NCBI RefSeq assembly: GCF_003597395.2
Contig: NC_133774.1
Location: forward strand, 39,972,218-40,036,217
Direction: 5' to 3'
DNA length: 64,000 nt
Source: Chelonoidis abingdonii
Taxonomy: Eukaryota; Chordata; Testudines; Testudinidae
Below, one piece after another: positions 1-10,659 of the stretch. Position numbers and translations under genes: made by a program. A model generated the notes under the pieces. That model was given only the letters and a program-made list of their open reading frames with translations. It searched no databases and was not told the DNA's origin. Position 1 is the first letter of the stretch; the number at the start of each line of letters is the position of its first letter.

Positions 1-493
1 CTTCCCTGCAGGTAGCCAAGCGGGGAGAAGGGGAGGGGTGCGATTGGCACCGAGCTTTTCCGCGTTTGGTTAGCAGGGATCTTTCCTGCTACCAGCCACA
101 CGGTTGGGAGGAGGGGTGGGGTGTTTAGCAGTGATCTTCCATGATACCAGCCATGGGGTGGTTTCTGCTGCTGCACATTAACATGAAAGAACCAGCACTC
201 AATGGGCTTTGCTTGCTATTTGGGAAAGCTGCAGATGAAGGCTGCAGAAGACGAAAGACAATGGCTTACCATGGCCGCATGCAAGCCAAATTCTGCTGCC
301 TGGACCTGCATCTGTGATCTCTAACACCAAAGCCACAGGCACTCAATATTAAGATGCAAAATGCGACCTTGTAGTGAAAACACATGTGCTATGTAAGGTG
401 AATAGTGTTGTTCATAGTGAAAGAGTATGACCATTGTTCTCTAAAATGTATCTTTTTAAATACTTCTCTCTCTTTTTTCCCTCCCTCATGCAG

Positions 494-846
494 CTGCAAA
501 TTTTTCAAGCATCCCTACTCCGTCCCGAAGGCTATCTCAGATAAGGCAGAGGAAAGAAAAGACGCAAGAAGAAATGTTCTCGGAAATCATGGAAGTGACC
601 CACAATGAAAGAGCTCATCTGAATGAGTGGAAGGACGTGGTATCAAAGTACAGGAAAGATGCCAGTGACTGTGAGAACAGAAGGGACGACCGTGAGGATA
701 GGAAGGACGCTCAAGATGAGAGGCGGCGGCAAGAAGATCAGCGGTGGCGGGATGCAACTCTAGGGCTGCTGCGTGATCAAACTGACATGCTCCAGCATAT
801 GGTGGAGCTTCAGGAATGGCAGCAGGATCGCAGAGTGCCGCTGTAG
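494..846 (+). pseudogene. Harbinger Myb/SANT-like partner protein, last exon
   Basis: An open frame runs from a good splice acceptor (pyrimidine-rich tract ending catgcag at 493) to TAG at 844-846, about 116 codons. The first Met inside it is at 574. The protein is rich in Arg, Glu, Asp and Gln, with a coiled-coil-like stretch (ENRRDDREDRKDAQDERRRQ) followed by WRDATLGLLRDQTDMLQHMV. That layout (basic region, charged helix, terminal leucine/methionine-rich helix, short tail) is characteristic of the C-terminal part of the Harbinger-encoded DNA-binding partner of the transposase. The N-terminal SANT domain would lie before the window. The exon itself has no stop, although the transposase next to it is broken. 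Function is inferred from family; confidence in the family is good. Confidence 0.7.
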
Positions 847-1289
847 CCCCTGTGTAACCACCCTCCCCCCTCACCATGTTCCTTAGCCTCCTCACCTACC
901 AGATGAGTAAGAACTCTTGGGGGTAGGCTATGTGCACTTGCCCACTCCACCCCAGTGGATAGCCCAACTAAAAGGCTCTCATTATTATGAAATTTTTTTT
1001 AGTGGTCTTTTCCTTCCCTATTCTCCTCCCAAACCCCACCCAGGCTACCTTGTCAGTTCTCTCCCTCTTTTTATAATTAATTACTAAAGAATACATGATT
1101 TTTAAACGAGTGACTTTATTTCCTTAGAAAGCAAGTTGTGTTTAAGGGGGGGTGCTTACAGGGAATGAGTCAATCGGCGGGGGGGGGAAGGGGGGGCTTT
1201 CCATCAAGGGGAAACAAACACAACAGTCACACAGTACTCTGGCCAGTAATGAAACTGGTTTTCAAAGCTTCTCTAATGCGCACCGCTTC
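847..1289. other. Non-coding Harbinger interior between convergent genes
   Basis: This stretch lies between the stop of the Myb-like exon and the 3' end of transposase copy A. It contains homopolymer G and T runs (for example 1181-1196 and 1004-1010) and an AT-rich segment at 1065-1110 that could hold 3' processing signals for both convergent genes. I see no coding potential. Confidence 0.5.
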
Positions 1290-1869
1290 CTAGTGTGCTC
1301 TTCTAATCGCCCTGGTGTCTAGCTGTGCGTAATCAGTGGCCAGGTCATTTGCCTCAGCCTCCCATCCCACCATAAAGGTCTTCCCCTTACTCTCACAAAG
1401 ATTGTGGCGCAAACAGCAAGCAGCAATAACAATGGGGACATTGGTTTGGCTGAGGTCTGAGCGAGTCAGTAATGTGCGCCAGCGTGCCTTTAAAGAGTCA
1501 AATGCACATTCTACCACCATTCTGCACTTGCTCAACCTGTAGTTGAACAGCTCCTGACCACTGTCCAGGCTGCCTGTGTATGGCTTCATGAGGCTGGGTC
1601 CCCCAGATAACTACAGGCATTTCAACATCCCCAACTGTTAATTTCTGGTCTGGAAAGTAATTTCCTTGGTGCAGCCGTTTAAACAGAGTAATGTCCCCGA
1701 AGACGCGAGCGTCATGAACCCTTCCCGGCCATTCCACATGGATGTTGGTGAAACGTCCCTTGTGATCCACCAGTGCTTGCAGCACCATGGAAAAGTACCC
1801 CTTGCGGTTTATGTACTGGGTGCCCTGGTGCTCTGGTGCCAAGATAGGGATATGGGTTCCATCTATCAC
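1290..1869 (-). pseudogene. Harbinger DDE transposase, C-terminal half, copy A (frameshifted)
   Basis: Two overlapping minus-strand frames together cover the DDE domain of a HARBI1-like transposase. The upstream frame (1869 to about 1600) starts with the motif IDGTHIPILAPEHQGTQYIN, which holds the first catalytic Asp, and continues to WPGRVHDARVF and TVGDVEMPVVIWG, which holds the second Asp region. It then runs out of frame. The second frame (1589-1290) picks up at MKPYTGSLDSGQELFNYRLS and holds the VVECAFDSLKARWR segment with the catalytic Glu. The break is a frameshift close to 1595. The product would be a nuclear nuclease that cuts at the terminal repeats. The copy is dead as it stands. 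It lacks the N-terminal helix-turn-helix part, which is present only in copy B. Confidence 0.8.
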
Positions 1870-2237
1870 AGCCTTCCAAAATCCGGTGCTACCTGAGCGG
1901 TTTATTACAGGTGATTTGGTGCCCGGTGCTTAAGTATAAGGTCCAAACATAGGGCTCCATTAGTGTGTTCACCACAGTGGGAATTGGATTGAGCAAAGCC
2001 ACTCCACGCCATGACCGCACATTAATAAAGATTCACTACCTTTTCTTCTCACCCTGAAATTGATTATTTGCTACTTGCATCAGAAGCTGTACAACAGCGG
2101 AAGGTGGTCTGCCATACTTAGGAATGAGGGTCAAATCAAGGGGGGGGTAGTTCATCAAGGAGGTTACATTGAACAAGAGTCAAGAGTTAGTGCACCCTGG
2201 ACTTGCTGCCTATTGGTTTTAATGGCTTCTCTTAAGG

Positions 2238-3576
2238 CTAACAGCATGTTTGGAGTGCTCTTCTAATATATGCAACTGTCAGACTGCATGGTTGGTATAT
2301 CAACAGCCAGGTTGAATGCCTCAGCATCCCGACCACCGCCTGAGGTCCCCTTCTGGCATCATGGATTGTCAGGGACATTTGCAAGCAGCATAGCAATTGG
2401 GTTCCCAAAACCAATTTGGCTGAGGTCTGAGCGAGTGGCCAGCTAATGCACCCCGGCCTTTCATCGCTGCCAGTGGGCGTAAATTCTACCACCATCTGCA
2501 GTATGCTCAGCCGTTCTGGAATCCGGAGGAAGTCTTCCTGAACTACTGTCGCTTGCTGTGCCAGGGCGTTAGGTCTCCTGGCCAGGGAGGTAGCCCATGT
2601 AGGCAGTTGGTTCCTACAGGACCCCCAGTAACTCTGGCATTCCATACCAGGGATTTGAGCATTAACCTTTTCCGTAGGATCATTTCAACTTGGCCCAATG
2701 TGCATGTTAGTGCAAGACGGTCTGGAAGTATGGACATTACCCTTGCTGCAGAGTTTATGGTGTGGCTGAGTAGTGTTAGGGCCTGTGAGTTGCGTCCGGT
2801 GCAGGAGTCCCCATTCCTGGGGAAAGAAACTGATCCACCAGTGCTTGCAGCACCCTTGAAAAGTATCCCTTCAGGTTTACGTACTGGGTGCCCTGGTGCT
2901 CTGGTGCCAAGATAGGGATATGAGTTCCATCTATCACCCCCTCCCCCGCCCACCCACAGTTAGGGAAACCCATTGCAGCAAAGCCATCCACTATGACCTG
3001 CACATTTCCCAGAGTCACAACCTTTCGTAGCAGCAGCTTACTGATTTCTTTGGCTACTTGCATCACAGCATCCCCCACAGTAGATTTGCCCACTCCAAAT
3101 TGATTCCCGACTGACCGGTAGCTGTCTGGCATTGCAAACTTCCAGAGGGCTATCGCCACTCGCTTCTCAAGTGTGAGGGCTGCTCTCATCTTTGCATTCT
3201 GGCGGTTTAGGGCAGGGGAAAGCAAGTCACAAAGTTCCATGAAAGTGCCCTTACGCATGCGAAAGTTTTGCAGCCACTGCTAATCGTCCCACACCTGCAA
3301 CACTATGCGGTCCCACCAGTCTGTGCTTGTTTCCCGGGCCCAAAATTGGCATTCAATGGCTAGAACCTGTCCCATTACCAGCACGATCTTCAAAGCGCAG
3401 GGGCCCATGGTTTGAGAGAATTCTGCATCCACGTCCTCTTCACTCTCGTCGCTGTGCTGCCATAGCCGCCTCCTCCTTGCCTGATTTTGCAGGTCCCGGT
3501 TCAGCATTGATTGCATGAGAATGCGCAACATCTTTAAAAAGTCCATGATTGCTGTCTTGAGCTCAGCAGGGTCCAT
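2238..3576 (-). pseudogene. Harbinger transposase, copy B (N-terminus plus decayed DDE half)
   Basis: The start is taken as the Met at 3576 (MDPAELKTAIMDFLKML). The frame runs through an acidic stretch (SDESEEDVDAEF) and WARETSTDWWDRIVLQVWDD, meets a single TAG at 3280-3282, then continues in the same frame with MRKGTFMELC, the helix-turn-helix region (YRSVGNQFGVGKSTVGDAVM) and VIDGTHIPILAPEHQGTQYV down to about 2840. Beyond that the homology to copy A is only in broken pieces (2238-2830). The N-terminal two thirds are therefore nearly intact, interrupted by one nonsense codon, while the C-terminal part is badly degraded. Copy A next to it has the better C-terminal half. Either two elements were nested and partly deleted, or a segment was duplicated inside one element. 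Confidence 0.75.
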
Positions 3577-3938
3577 GCTTGCTGTGCTATGGCGTTTGCA
3601 CAGTTCACCCAGGAAAAAAGGTGTGAAACAGTTGGCTGCTGCTGCTTTCACGGAGGGAGGGGTGAGGCTGTACCCAGAACACCAGCGACAATGTTTTTTG
3701 CCCCATCAGGCACTGGGATCTCAACCCAGCATTCCAATGTGTGGGGGAGACTGCAGGAACTATGGGATAGCTACCCACAGTGCAACGCTCTGGAAATCGA
3801 CGCTAGCCTCAGTACATGCACACACACCGCCGAATTAATGTGCTTAGTGTGGCCACATGCACTCGATTTTATATAATCTGTTTTAAAAAAAAACAGTTTC
3901 TGTAAAAATCGGAATAATCCCGTAGTGTAGACATACCC

Positions 3939-6900
3939 TCTCACTCAGTCTCCTCAACTCTTCCCCCTCCTTCCTGTTTCCTGTCCTTTCAGACTCCCAA
4001 CAGCCAGTGCTCCCAGTTCTGACAACTACAAGCACATCTAAAACACCACAGATACGGGAAGTTCCTACAACTTGTACATTTCAATTTTTCAGAGTTTATT
4101 TTTAAATGACTGCTACAATTAAGAACATGTCAAAGGACTGGACTTATAACACCAAAGATATACATTAAGTGATTTCCAAGATTCTCCTACCAGTAATTTT
4201 ATTGTGTCTCAAAGGAAAAAAGGTTTAATAAAATTTAAACCTAAGCAGACTTCTTTTTAACCACCTAGTTTTACATGGAATAAAAGGCTCTGTCTTGTTG
4301 GTACATTAATATAAATTTAAGTGACCTAAGGCATTAATTTCAGCAGAGGCAGGCTGAGAATACAATTTTTGGCCTTAATAATAAACAAAAATCCGTTTAT
4401 TAAACTCACACAGGATCCAGCTCCAATGTGGTATCTCAAACCAACCAATATTCCTTATGAACATTGTAAAAATCAAGGTACAGAACGTAACTTTAGCAAT
4501 GTATTTTCAATCATTAATAGCTCCACAAGAGAATCTAAAGCAGCTTTATACCATTACTCAGAATTTTTGCACAGAAGAGAACATGCAGTGTTTTCAATCC
4601 TTAAGGCAGAATCATCCAATGATTAGAGTAAAGTGCACTTTAAAAGGAATTCAACTTGAAAAATATTTTCAGCATTCAATTTTCAATATTCACCTTAAAA
4701 AATACACTATCATTGTTCCCAATAATTACCAATTACCTATTCACAGCACCCTCAGGATGGAACAAATACATGTCAGACAGCATAAAAACTAGCAGGTCTT
4801 AACTGTAACCCCATATTTTGATGTTTGAGCTAACACCTTTCCAATAGGCAAAGCTTGTTTAAGAAAAGAAAACATGAAAAATAGCTGAAAATAGGTGATG
4901 GCTGACTCAGGGCTGTGTGAAGTGTATAAATGCATATTAGAGAGTTGAAAACGTATTTCAAAAAGTAGGAATAAGTTTTCCCACAAACTTTTTCATGAAA
5001 AATATCCCTCCCCGCCTCTCCCAACCAGCTCCAATGGTAATATTTCAAGATCTTTTTTTAATTGGGTGTCCTGTATTCCTAACAGTTACAAGTCACAAAG
5101 CATCAATTCTGGCCACTTATAAACAAACACTTCCAGTTTTTCATTCTCCAAGTGACAAGACAAAAATAAATAAAATAAAATCTAAATATTCACTTACATG
5201 AAGATTAATTCTTGGAAAGAAAAAAATATGAACACAAGCAAATGGAGGGCTCCATTATGGAATATATCCAAGCCAAAAAAGAACACATTAAAATACTAAA
5301 TCAAATTAATCTGGCATTAGTTTAAGACATTTTTGAATTTTCACTTTATAATCCAAGTTATTGCCAAGTCAACAACAAATCAATCCTTGGTGTTTCAGAC
5401 CTTGCAATGGGGATTGCTTGTTCTTTTCTTCTATTAGAAGACAAGAGTAACAGGGAGGGAATTCTTCAATGTAGCTGTGTTCTTGTCTTGGAGATATTCA
5501 TAGAGTAAAGTAAAAAGTAATGGTAAAAGTAGTATTTTCTTAAGTCCCAGTCCTGCAAAGACTCACATATATACTTAATTGTATGCACTGTGAGTAGCCC
5601 TATTCACTCCAATGCAGGTGTTAAGCATATACATAAACCTTGCAAGATTATAACCTCACTCAACACATCTATTCTCTTATTTTTCAGAATCATTTATTTT
5701 CTAGTAGTGCTAGAAATCCCTATCAGGGATCAAGGTCTCATTTTATTAGGTAGTGTACACACACAAGAAAGATATTGGGGCAGGCACTAATACACACCTA
5801 TAAAACAAATGGACAAAACATAAGAGGTAAGAGGAGGACAAAGTAGCAGTCATATTACATGAGCTGCATGACCACTGTCAAGTGATTTGCAAACATAGCA
5901 AACTTGAGTGTAAAGTCAGTGTAAAAATCTATAGAGTCACTACAAAGAGCTCCTCTCAAGTGCAGAGGGGCCAGACCAGGTGGGCGGGATGAGGGAGGAC
6001 TAGAGGGCCATGTCCCCATTAATTTTTTCCTGCCTTAAGGGTGAGCAAGAGGGTGAGGCAGAGAGGAGTAAGCAGTGGGCAGCGCCCTGGTGGGAAAAGC
6101 AGAACGAGGGTGTGGGGGGCCACGGTTCAGGCACCGGTGGGCCCCCCACACACACACTTCTCAGGAGCTTCCAGCACTCCTGACAAGTTGAGAGAAAGTT
6201 AAACTAATGTGCAGTAATGGTAGCATTGCTGCCACAGAGGAGACAGGGTGGTTTTTTTTGGTTGGTTGGCGGGGGGGGGGTTAAATTAAAAAGGTACATT
6301 TTTACTGCTTTGTACTTTTGTTAACTGCATAGCTCTGCATAGTCTTGATTCCACTTCTTCTTGTGAATCTTCAGAACAGTTCGCCGAGTTCCATTCACTG
6401 ACACCTGAGTTTGAACAGTTATCGTAATGAGAACCATTGAGTTGCAAAGTTGGAACCAAGGGATTAATTGGCCTGGATAACCTTTATTATGAGCAATAGT
6501 ACATGAAGAGAGACCCTACCTTGTGTTTGCTTCAGTGCCATTTAAATGAATATTTTGCTGGGGATCCTCAGAGGAGCCTAAGCAAGTTAGGCACCCAAAA
6601 TCCCACTGAAATTCAACCCATTGGTATTCTGAGCACCATTACAAGGAAAATCAAGATAATTGAAGATCAATGCTATTTTTACAGAGCTGCTTTTCAGAGC
6701 AGAACAAAACTAAGTTATGCTAGTTACAGGCCTTAAAACATAATGGCCATTTTTCATTTAAAAAAACATTAATATCACTTAAAATATGCATGTATCTTAG
6801 CCCACGTTTGACCTTCATCTTCATAAGCAGCCAAGATGTAGCTAACAAAGTTGCATCAGCATATGAAACCAATAAAATCCCATTCCAGATATACTCCAGC

Positions 6901-7362
6901 AGTGCACACAGAACAGCTTTTACTATATTAAACATGATTTTAGTGAAATAATACTACCTCTGCAGCAGGTAAAGTTATATTCTGAAACCAAAGAATGTTC
7001 AAACAAGAAGACAGTATTCAGACAGACTAGTGGCATGATCTGGATGAAAAACTGCAGGTTTTGTATTATCTTAAATAATTTCTATTATTCTTGGATTTTA
7101 CCTCAATTCTTCCTCCCCTTTGTTGTTTAACTATTCTATCATTCAGTTCTGTAAAGCACTTTGAGAACAGCATGCATGACAGAGAATATGCAAAATAAAG
7201 TTGTCTTGTATTACCTTTCTTGGCTTCTATTTTCTTGCTCAAAAGAAACATGAGTTTTACAAAATAAATTCTTATTTATTTCAATAATACAATAATACAA
7301 AAAAATTAAAGTTTAATTTTCACCATTAATGTTGCATTTACCTTTTTTTAAATCACACTCAC
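3939..7362. other. AT-rich intergenic or intronic sequence
   Basis: I see no gene, no clear transposon ends and no long open frames of coding quality. A short open minus-strand segment at about 6355-6515 looks exon-like but has no convincing splice acceptor. A G-rich patch lies at 5950-6170 and a G-run at 6268-6281. If the exon at 7363-7451 is real, this stretch would be intron of that minus-strand gene. Confidence 0.4.
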
Positions 7363-7451
7363 GTTTGGACAATAAAAGTAAGTTGGCTGGTCAGTTTCAC
7401 TTTCCCCTCCTCATGCACAAGTACAATGATGTCAGGTTCTGATTTCCAGGG
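7363..7451 (-). CDS. Candidate host coding exon, gene not recognised
   Basis: On the minus strand an 89-bp segment is bounded by an acceptor (cctttcag, with a pyrimidine-rich tract) and a strong donor (gtgagt). Only one of its three frames is open across the exon. That frame encodes PWKSEPDIIVLVHEEGKVKL followed by TSQLTFIVQ and two bases of the next codon. The composition is that of a beta-strand-rich globular domain, and the segment lies outside every repeat I recognise. I do not know the gene. A CpG-rich block with two minus-strand donors lies about 3.5 kb upstream in the same orientation and could be the promoter and first exon. The call rests on splice signals and an open frame only; it could still be chance. 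Confidence 0.45.
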
Positions 7452-7609
7452 CTGAAAGGGAATACAGAATAGTATTTAAGTCACTTAGTTTTTAAGTGAC
7501 ACAAAATGATTTTATTTAAAAAAAAAACTTGATAGAAACTATTAACATTAAATGTAAAATAATAATGAGTCTTTGACATATTTTAGATCTGTTTCATAAC
7601 AACAGTATC

Positions 7610-7725
7610 AGAGGGGTAGCCATGTTAAGTTTGGATTTGTAAAAAGTGACAGAGTCCTGTGGCACCTTATAGACTAAGGGGCGTATTGGAGCAGAAGCTT
7701 TTGTGGGTGAAAACTTCAGTGTTGT
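7610..7725 (+). repeat. Turtle interspersed repeat (AGAGTCCTGTGGCACCTTAT type)
   Basis: The block contains cagaggggtagccatgtta, then agagtcctgtggcacctta and tagactaagg, then gcagaagcttttgtgggtga. From memory this word order recurs many times in turtle genomic and cDNA sequence. I cannot assign it to a class. Boundaries are approximate. Confidence 0.55.
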
Positions 7726-7809
7726 CAGTTTTCACTATTTTTCAGATCCCCACTGTAGTGAAACTGACAAATTTTAATATCAATTCTACTCTGCTGCAGC
7801 TTTAAAACA

Positions 7810-7834
7810 CAGAGAGAGAGAGAGAGAGAGAGAG
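7810..7834. repeat. (GA)n microsatellite
   Basis: A pure AG dinucleotide run of about 12 units, on the edge of a low-complexity open frame. Confidence 0.95.
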
Positions 7835-8100
7835 GACTTCCAGCAATAGCAGACTAGAGCAGCTGTTAAAGCTGAGTGGGAAAGGTAGAGTAGCAGAACC
7901 TCCCTTCTCATTGCAGTAGCCAGGAGGAGGCGTAAAACAGTGAACAATCCCACCTCCAAATCATTTAATGGGTTCTGGGATGGGGGAAACCCTATGAGAT
8001 ATCTTGGTCCTTCTCCCAGTTTTTGTAGAGTTGAATAGAGAGGCTGTAAATTTATCAGGCATCTACTAGCTCTGGAGGCTGATATGAAAGTTAGAGTACC

Positions 8101-8382
8101 CAGGGGTGGCTCTAGACATTTCACCGCCCCAAGCATGGCGGCATGCTGCGGGGGGCACTCTGCCGGTTGCTGGTCCCGCGGCTTCGGTGGACCTCCCGCA
8201 GGTGGACCCTCCGCAGGCACGCCTGCGAGAGGTCCACCAAAGCCGCGGGACCAGCGGACCCTTCGCAGGCACGCCGCCGAAGGCTGCTTGGCTGCCGCCC
8301 TCCCGGCGACCGGCAGAGCGCCCCCCCGCGGCATGCCACCCCAAGCACGCACTTGGCATGCTGAGGCCTGGAGCTACCCCTG
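8101..8382. mobile_element. Non-autonomous hAT MITE with 8-bp TSD and internal hairpin
   Basis: The ends are CAGGGGTGGCTCTA and TGGAGCTACCCCTG, an imperfect terminal inverted repeat. The 8 bases AGAGTACC occur on both sides (8093-8100 and 8383-8390), which is the duplication length of hAT elements. The interior is very GC-rich and contains a 32-bp inverted repeat (8171-8202 against 8222-8253, two mismatches, 19-base loop). Relatives with the same CAGGGCCGGCTCTA-type ends lie at 11518, 41754 and 46985. No transposase is encoded, so it depends on one supplied from elsewhere. The open frames seen on both strands here come from the palindrome and high GC. Confidence 0.88.
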
Positions 8383-8459
8383 AGAGTACCTAAGCAAAGT
8401 TCAGGGTAAGGATCCCAGCACTCTGCTGCTTCCTACACATAGAAAGGGCATCAGCTCTA

Positions 8460-8577
8460 GGGTGACCAGATGTCCCGACTTTATAGGGACAGTCCTGATT
8501 TTGGGGTCTTTTTCTTATATAGGCACCTATTACCCCCCACCTCATCCCGATTTTTCACATTTGCTGTCTGGTCACCC
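8460..8577. mobile_element. Short MITE flanked by TA, GGGTGACCAGA ends
   Basis: The 118-bp element begins GGGTGACCAGATGTCCCG and ends with the inverted TCTGGTCACCC. A TA dinucleotide flanks each end (8458-8459 and 8578-8579), suggesting a Tc1/mariner-type duplication. A second copy lies in the opposite orientation at 21990-22108. Confidence 0.75.
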
Positions 8578-8650
8578 TAATCGCATGGACTTCATTCCTG
8601 CTGTTTCCCCTTTCCACCCCCACACTCTGTATCAATCTATGGCTGATTAT

Positions 8651-8838
8651 GGTGACCAGATGAGAGGAAGAAAATATTGGGACACATGAGGGGGTGGGTA
8701 GGGGGTCCGCTGGCGGAACAAACCCCCCACCCCCCCCAAAAAAAAACCCAGTGCTGCCGGCGGAGTGAAATATTGGAATGAATTGCATCCCAACCAAAGA
8801 TCAGTCAGGACACGGGACAAACACCTAAATATCACCCT
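8651..8838. mobile_element. Related MITE with GGTGACCAGATG / ATCACCCT ends
   Basis: The ends resemble those of the neighbouring 8460 element but the interior is different and holds G, C and A homopolymers. It is probably a diverged relative inserted nearby. Boundaries are read from the imperfect inverted ends. Confidence 0.5.
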
Positions 8839-9629
8839 AGGCTCACAGTTCGTTCTCTGGCTTTTAGGCAAATTTCAAAATCCTATGTGTGAGTGCACAA
8901 ATGAGATCAGCAGGAGTGATTAGGTAAGTTAGAGAAAGGAAGTGGTGCACAGAAAGAGGGTTTGAAAGAAGAAAAGAAAGATAAGAGATGAAAAAATATA
9001 GTAATGGAGCAAGGGGAAAAAAGGAGGAAAGACACTGAAGACAACTCACAAAAGCATATACAATAGATTACTGTAGCAAAAAGAGTAGAGTGAGGCCAGG
9101 AAGGAAAAGAAAAAAAAAAAAAAAAAAAATCAGGGAAATGTACTAAGTAGAGCTGGTCACATAGTACTTAGAAAAAATCTATTTAGTTACTTTTACTGAT
9201 ACTTGTTGACTATCTTGATTAATACTTTGTGGTATGCAGCAACCTTACTTGCTGACTAGCATTTAACCAGTTATAATTAGTAGATTAATACCAAAGGAAT
9301 TTTTGAAATACATTCCACGCATTTCCTGCTATTCAACCTGCCCTACTGTACTAATTAAACGTAAGCATTCAATATAAGCCTGATTGACAATGGTACAATG
9401 AAATAACATACAATTGTTTTATTCCTTTCTGTTGCAGTGGATGCAGCCTTGGAGGAACATAGCAGGCACAGGTTTCAGTTTTAGACCCTGGATTTGTCTA
9501 GATAGGGACACTCAGGAAAGTTAATAGAACTAAACTAAAGGTGCAAAGTTAGCTGTCAAAAGTTAAAGTGCATTAAACTCATGTGCGCACTAATTCAGAA
9601 GTGAAATGGCATTAGTTTGCTGTAGCTTA
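8839..9629. other. AT-rich sequence without recognised feature
   Basis: Purine-rich low-complexity sequence (8930-9130) with an A-run at 9109-9129. No gene or transposon end is recognised. Confidence 0.4.
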
Positions 9630-9877
9630 GGTCTGGCATACACTAGAAAAATAAGTCAGTTTAACTATGTAGCTCAGGGATACGAAAAATCCATAGCTCC
9701 GAGCAGCCTAGTTAAGCCAACCTAACACCTAGTGCTGACACTGCTATGTCAACAGAAGACTTCTTCTCATCAATCTAGCTACCGCCTCTCAAGTACTTCT
9801 CTCCTGTTGGTGTAGGTAGTGTCTATGCTGAAGCGGTGCAAATATACCGTTGTAACATTTTAAGTGTAGACATAGCC
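9630..9877. mobile_element. Harbinger-type MITE with TTA TSD
   Basis: The 248-bp element starts GGTCTGGCATACACT and ends AGTGTAGACATAGCC; the ends are imperfect inverted repeats. TTA is duplicated at 9627-9629 and 9878-9880. The interior has the ctcagg.atacgaaaaatcca word shared with the MITEs at 18053, 37112 and 55780. It encodes nothing and would be moved by a Harbinger transposase. Confidence 0.85.
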
Positions 9878-10659
9878 TTAATCTTCCTTGGATTAAGGCT
9901 GTTTCACTTCTTTAATGTATGCCAATTAACTTCATACCTTTAGTTAATTCATTTTAATTCCCCCATATAAAGAAGTCTGGTCTAGCTAATAGGTAGAGTC
10001 CTCAGTCTATTTAAGTATCAAGTATATTTTTCAAGCCCTGAGCTAGTTAGTTCTGTTAGTGCAAGGGAAAGGAGGCAGAGAAGCTCAGTGATTTGTCCAA
10101 CAGCATCAGACAAAGTCTACAGCAAATCCAAGTGTACAGACTCTCAATACCTTTACCATCCCGCTATCCTCTTCTTCCCTCCACATTTTAGCCTATTGAG
10201 GAGTCTTGAATCTACAGTCCCTCCCTTGAGTCTCTCTCTCTTTGGATGGGGTGTGGAGTTTGTAGAAGCCAACCACACATTTCCCAACAGATAAAGCCAC
10301 TGATGTAGTCTCTTGCACAATACAAACGTGTTCCATTCCCCTCTCCCATCTTCGGCATGACTTGTTCTGCAAGTTCGGCTTATTATCTCAATGCATGCAG
10401 CAGTTTGGAAGAAAGAGAATGAGTTAGGGATATTGTCAGGCAAGCCCAATCCACACTTTATACCAACTTCATGAGCACAAGTGTCGTAAGAGCAGGGGGA
10501 ATGGAAAGAGATATGAAGAATTCAGACCAGTACCGGGTAGGAGTGGGACAGATTCACTCGGGAAAGAGCTCTGCTCAGTTCCAGTGAAAGTCACACATTA
10601 CTCATCGGGGAGAAGAGCTTACAACCTGAAACTGAACCGTGAACAAACACACCCTCTGC

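Larger units (their letters stand above)
1..3938 (-). mobile_element. PIF/Harbinger DNA transposon, left end cut by window edge
   Basis: This is a protein-coding Harbinger element oriented by its minus-strand transposase. It carries a Myb/SANT-like partner exon on the plus strand (494-846) and transposase remnants on the minus strand (1290-3576). The right end at 3921-3938 reads cgtagtgtagacataccc, which is the reverse complement of the GGGTATGTCTACACTACG end typical of this family. The other end lies before base 1, so the TSD cannot be read. The 3' half of the transposase is present twice (about 1240-2050 and 2235-2960), so the element is composite or internally duplicated. Known for the family: the transposase and the Myb-like protein act together in the nucleus to cut and move the DNA. 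Confidence 0.8.

Noticed and set aside
6355..6515. Exon-like open minus-strand segment
   Set aside because: A 50-codon frame ends in a stop, but I find no good acceptor, and the frame does not join that of the exon at 7363-7451. It could be an old repeat.
8066..8393. Several overlapping open frames on both strands
   Set aside because: They come from the palindromic GC-rich hAT MITE at 8101-8382.
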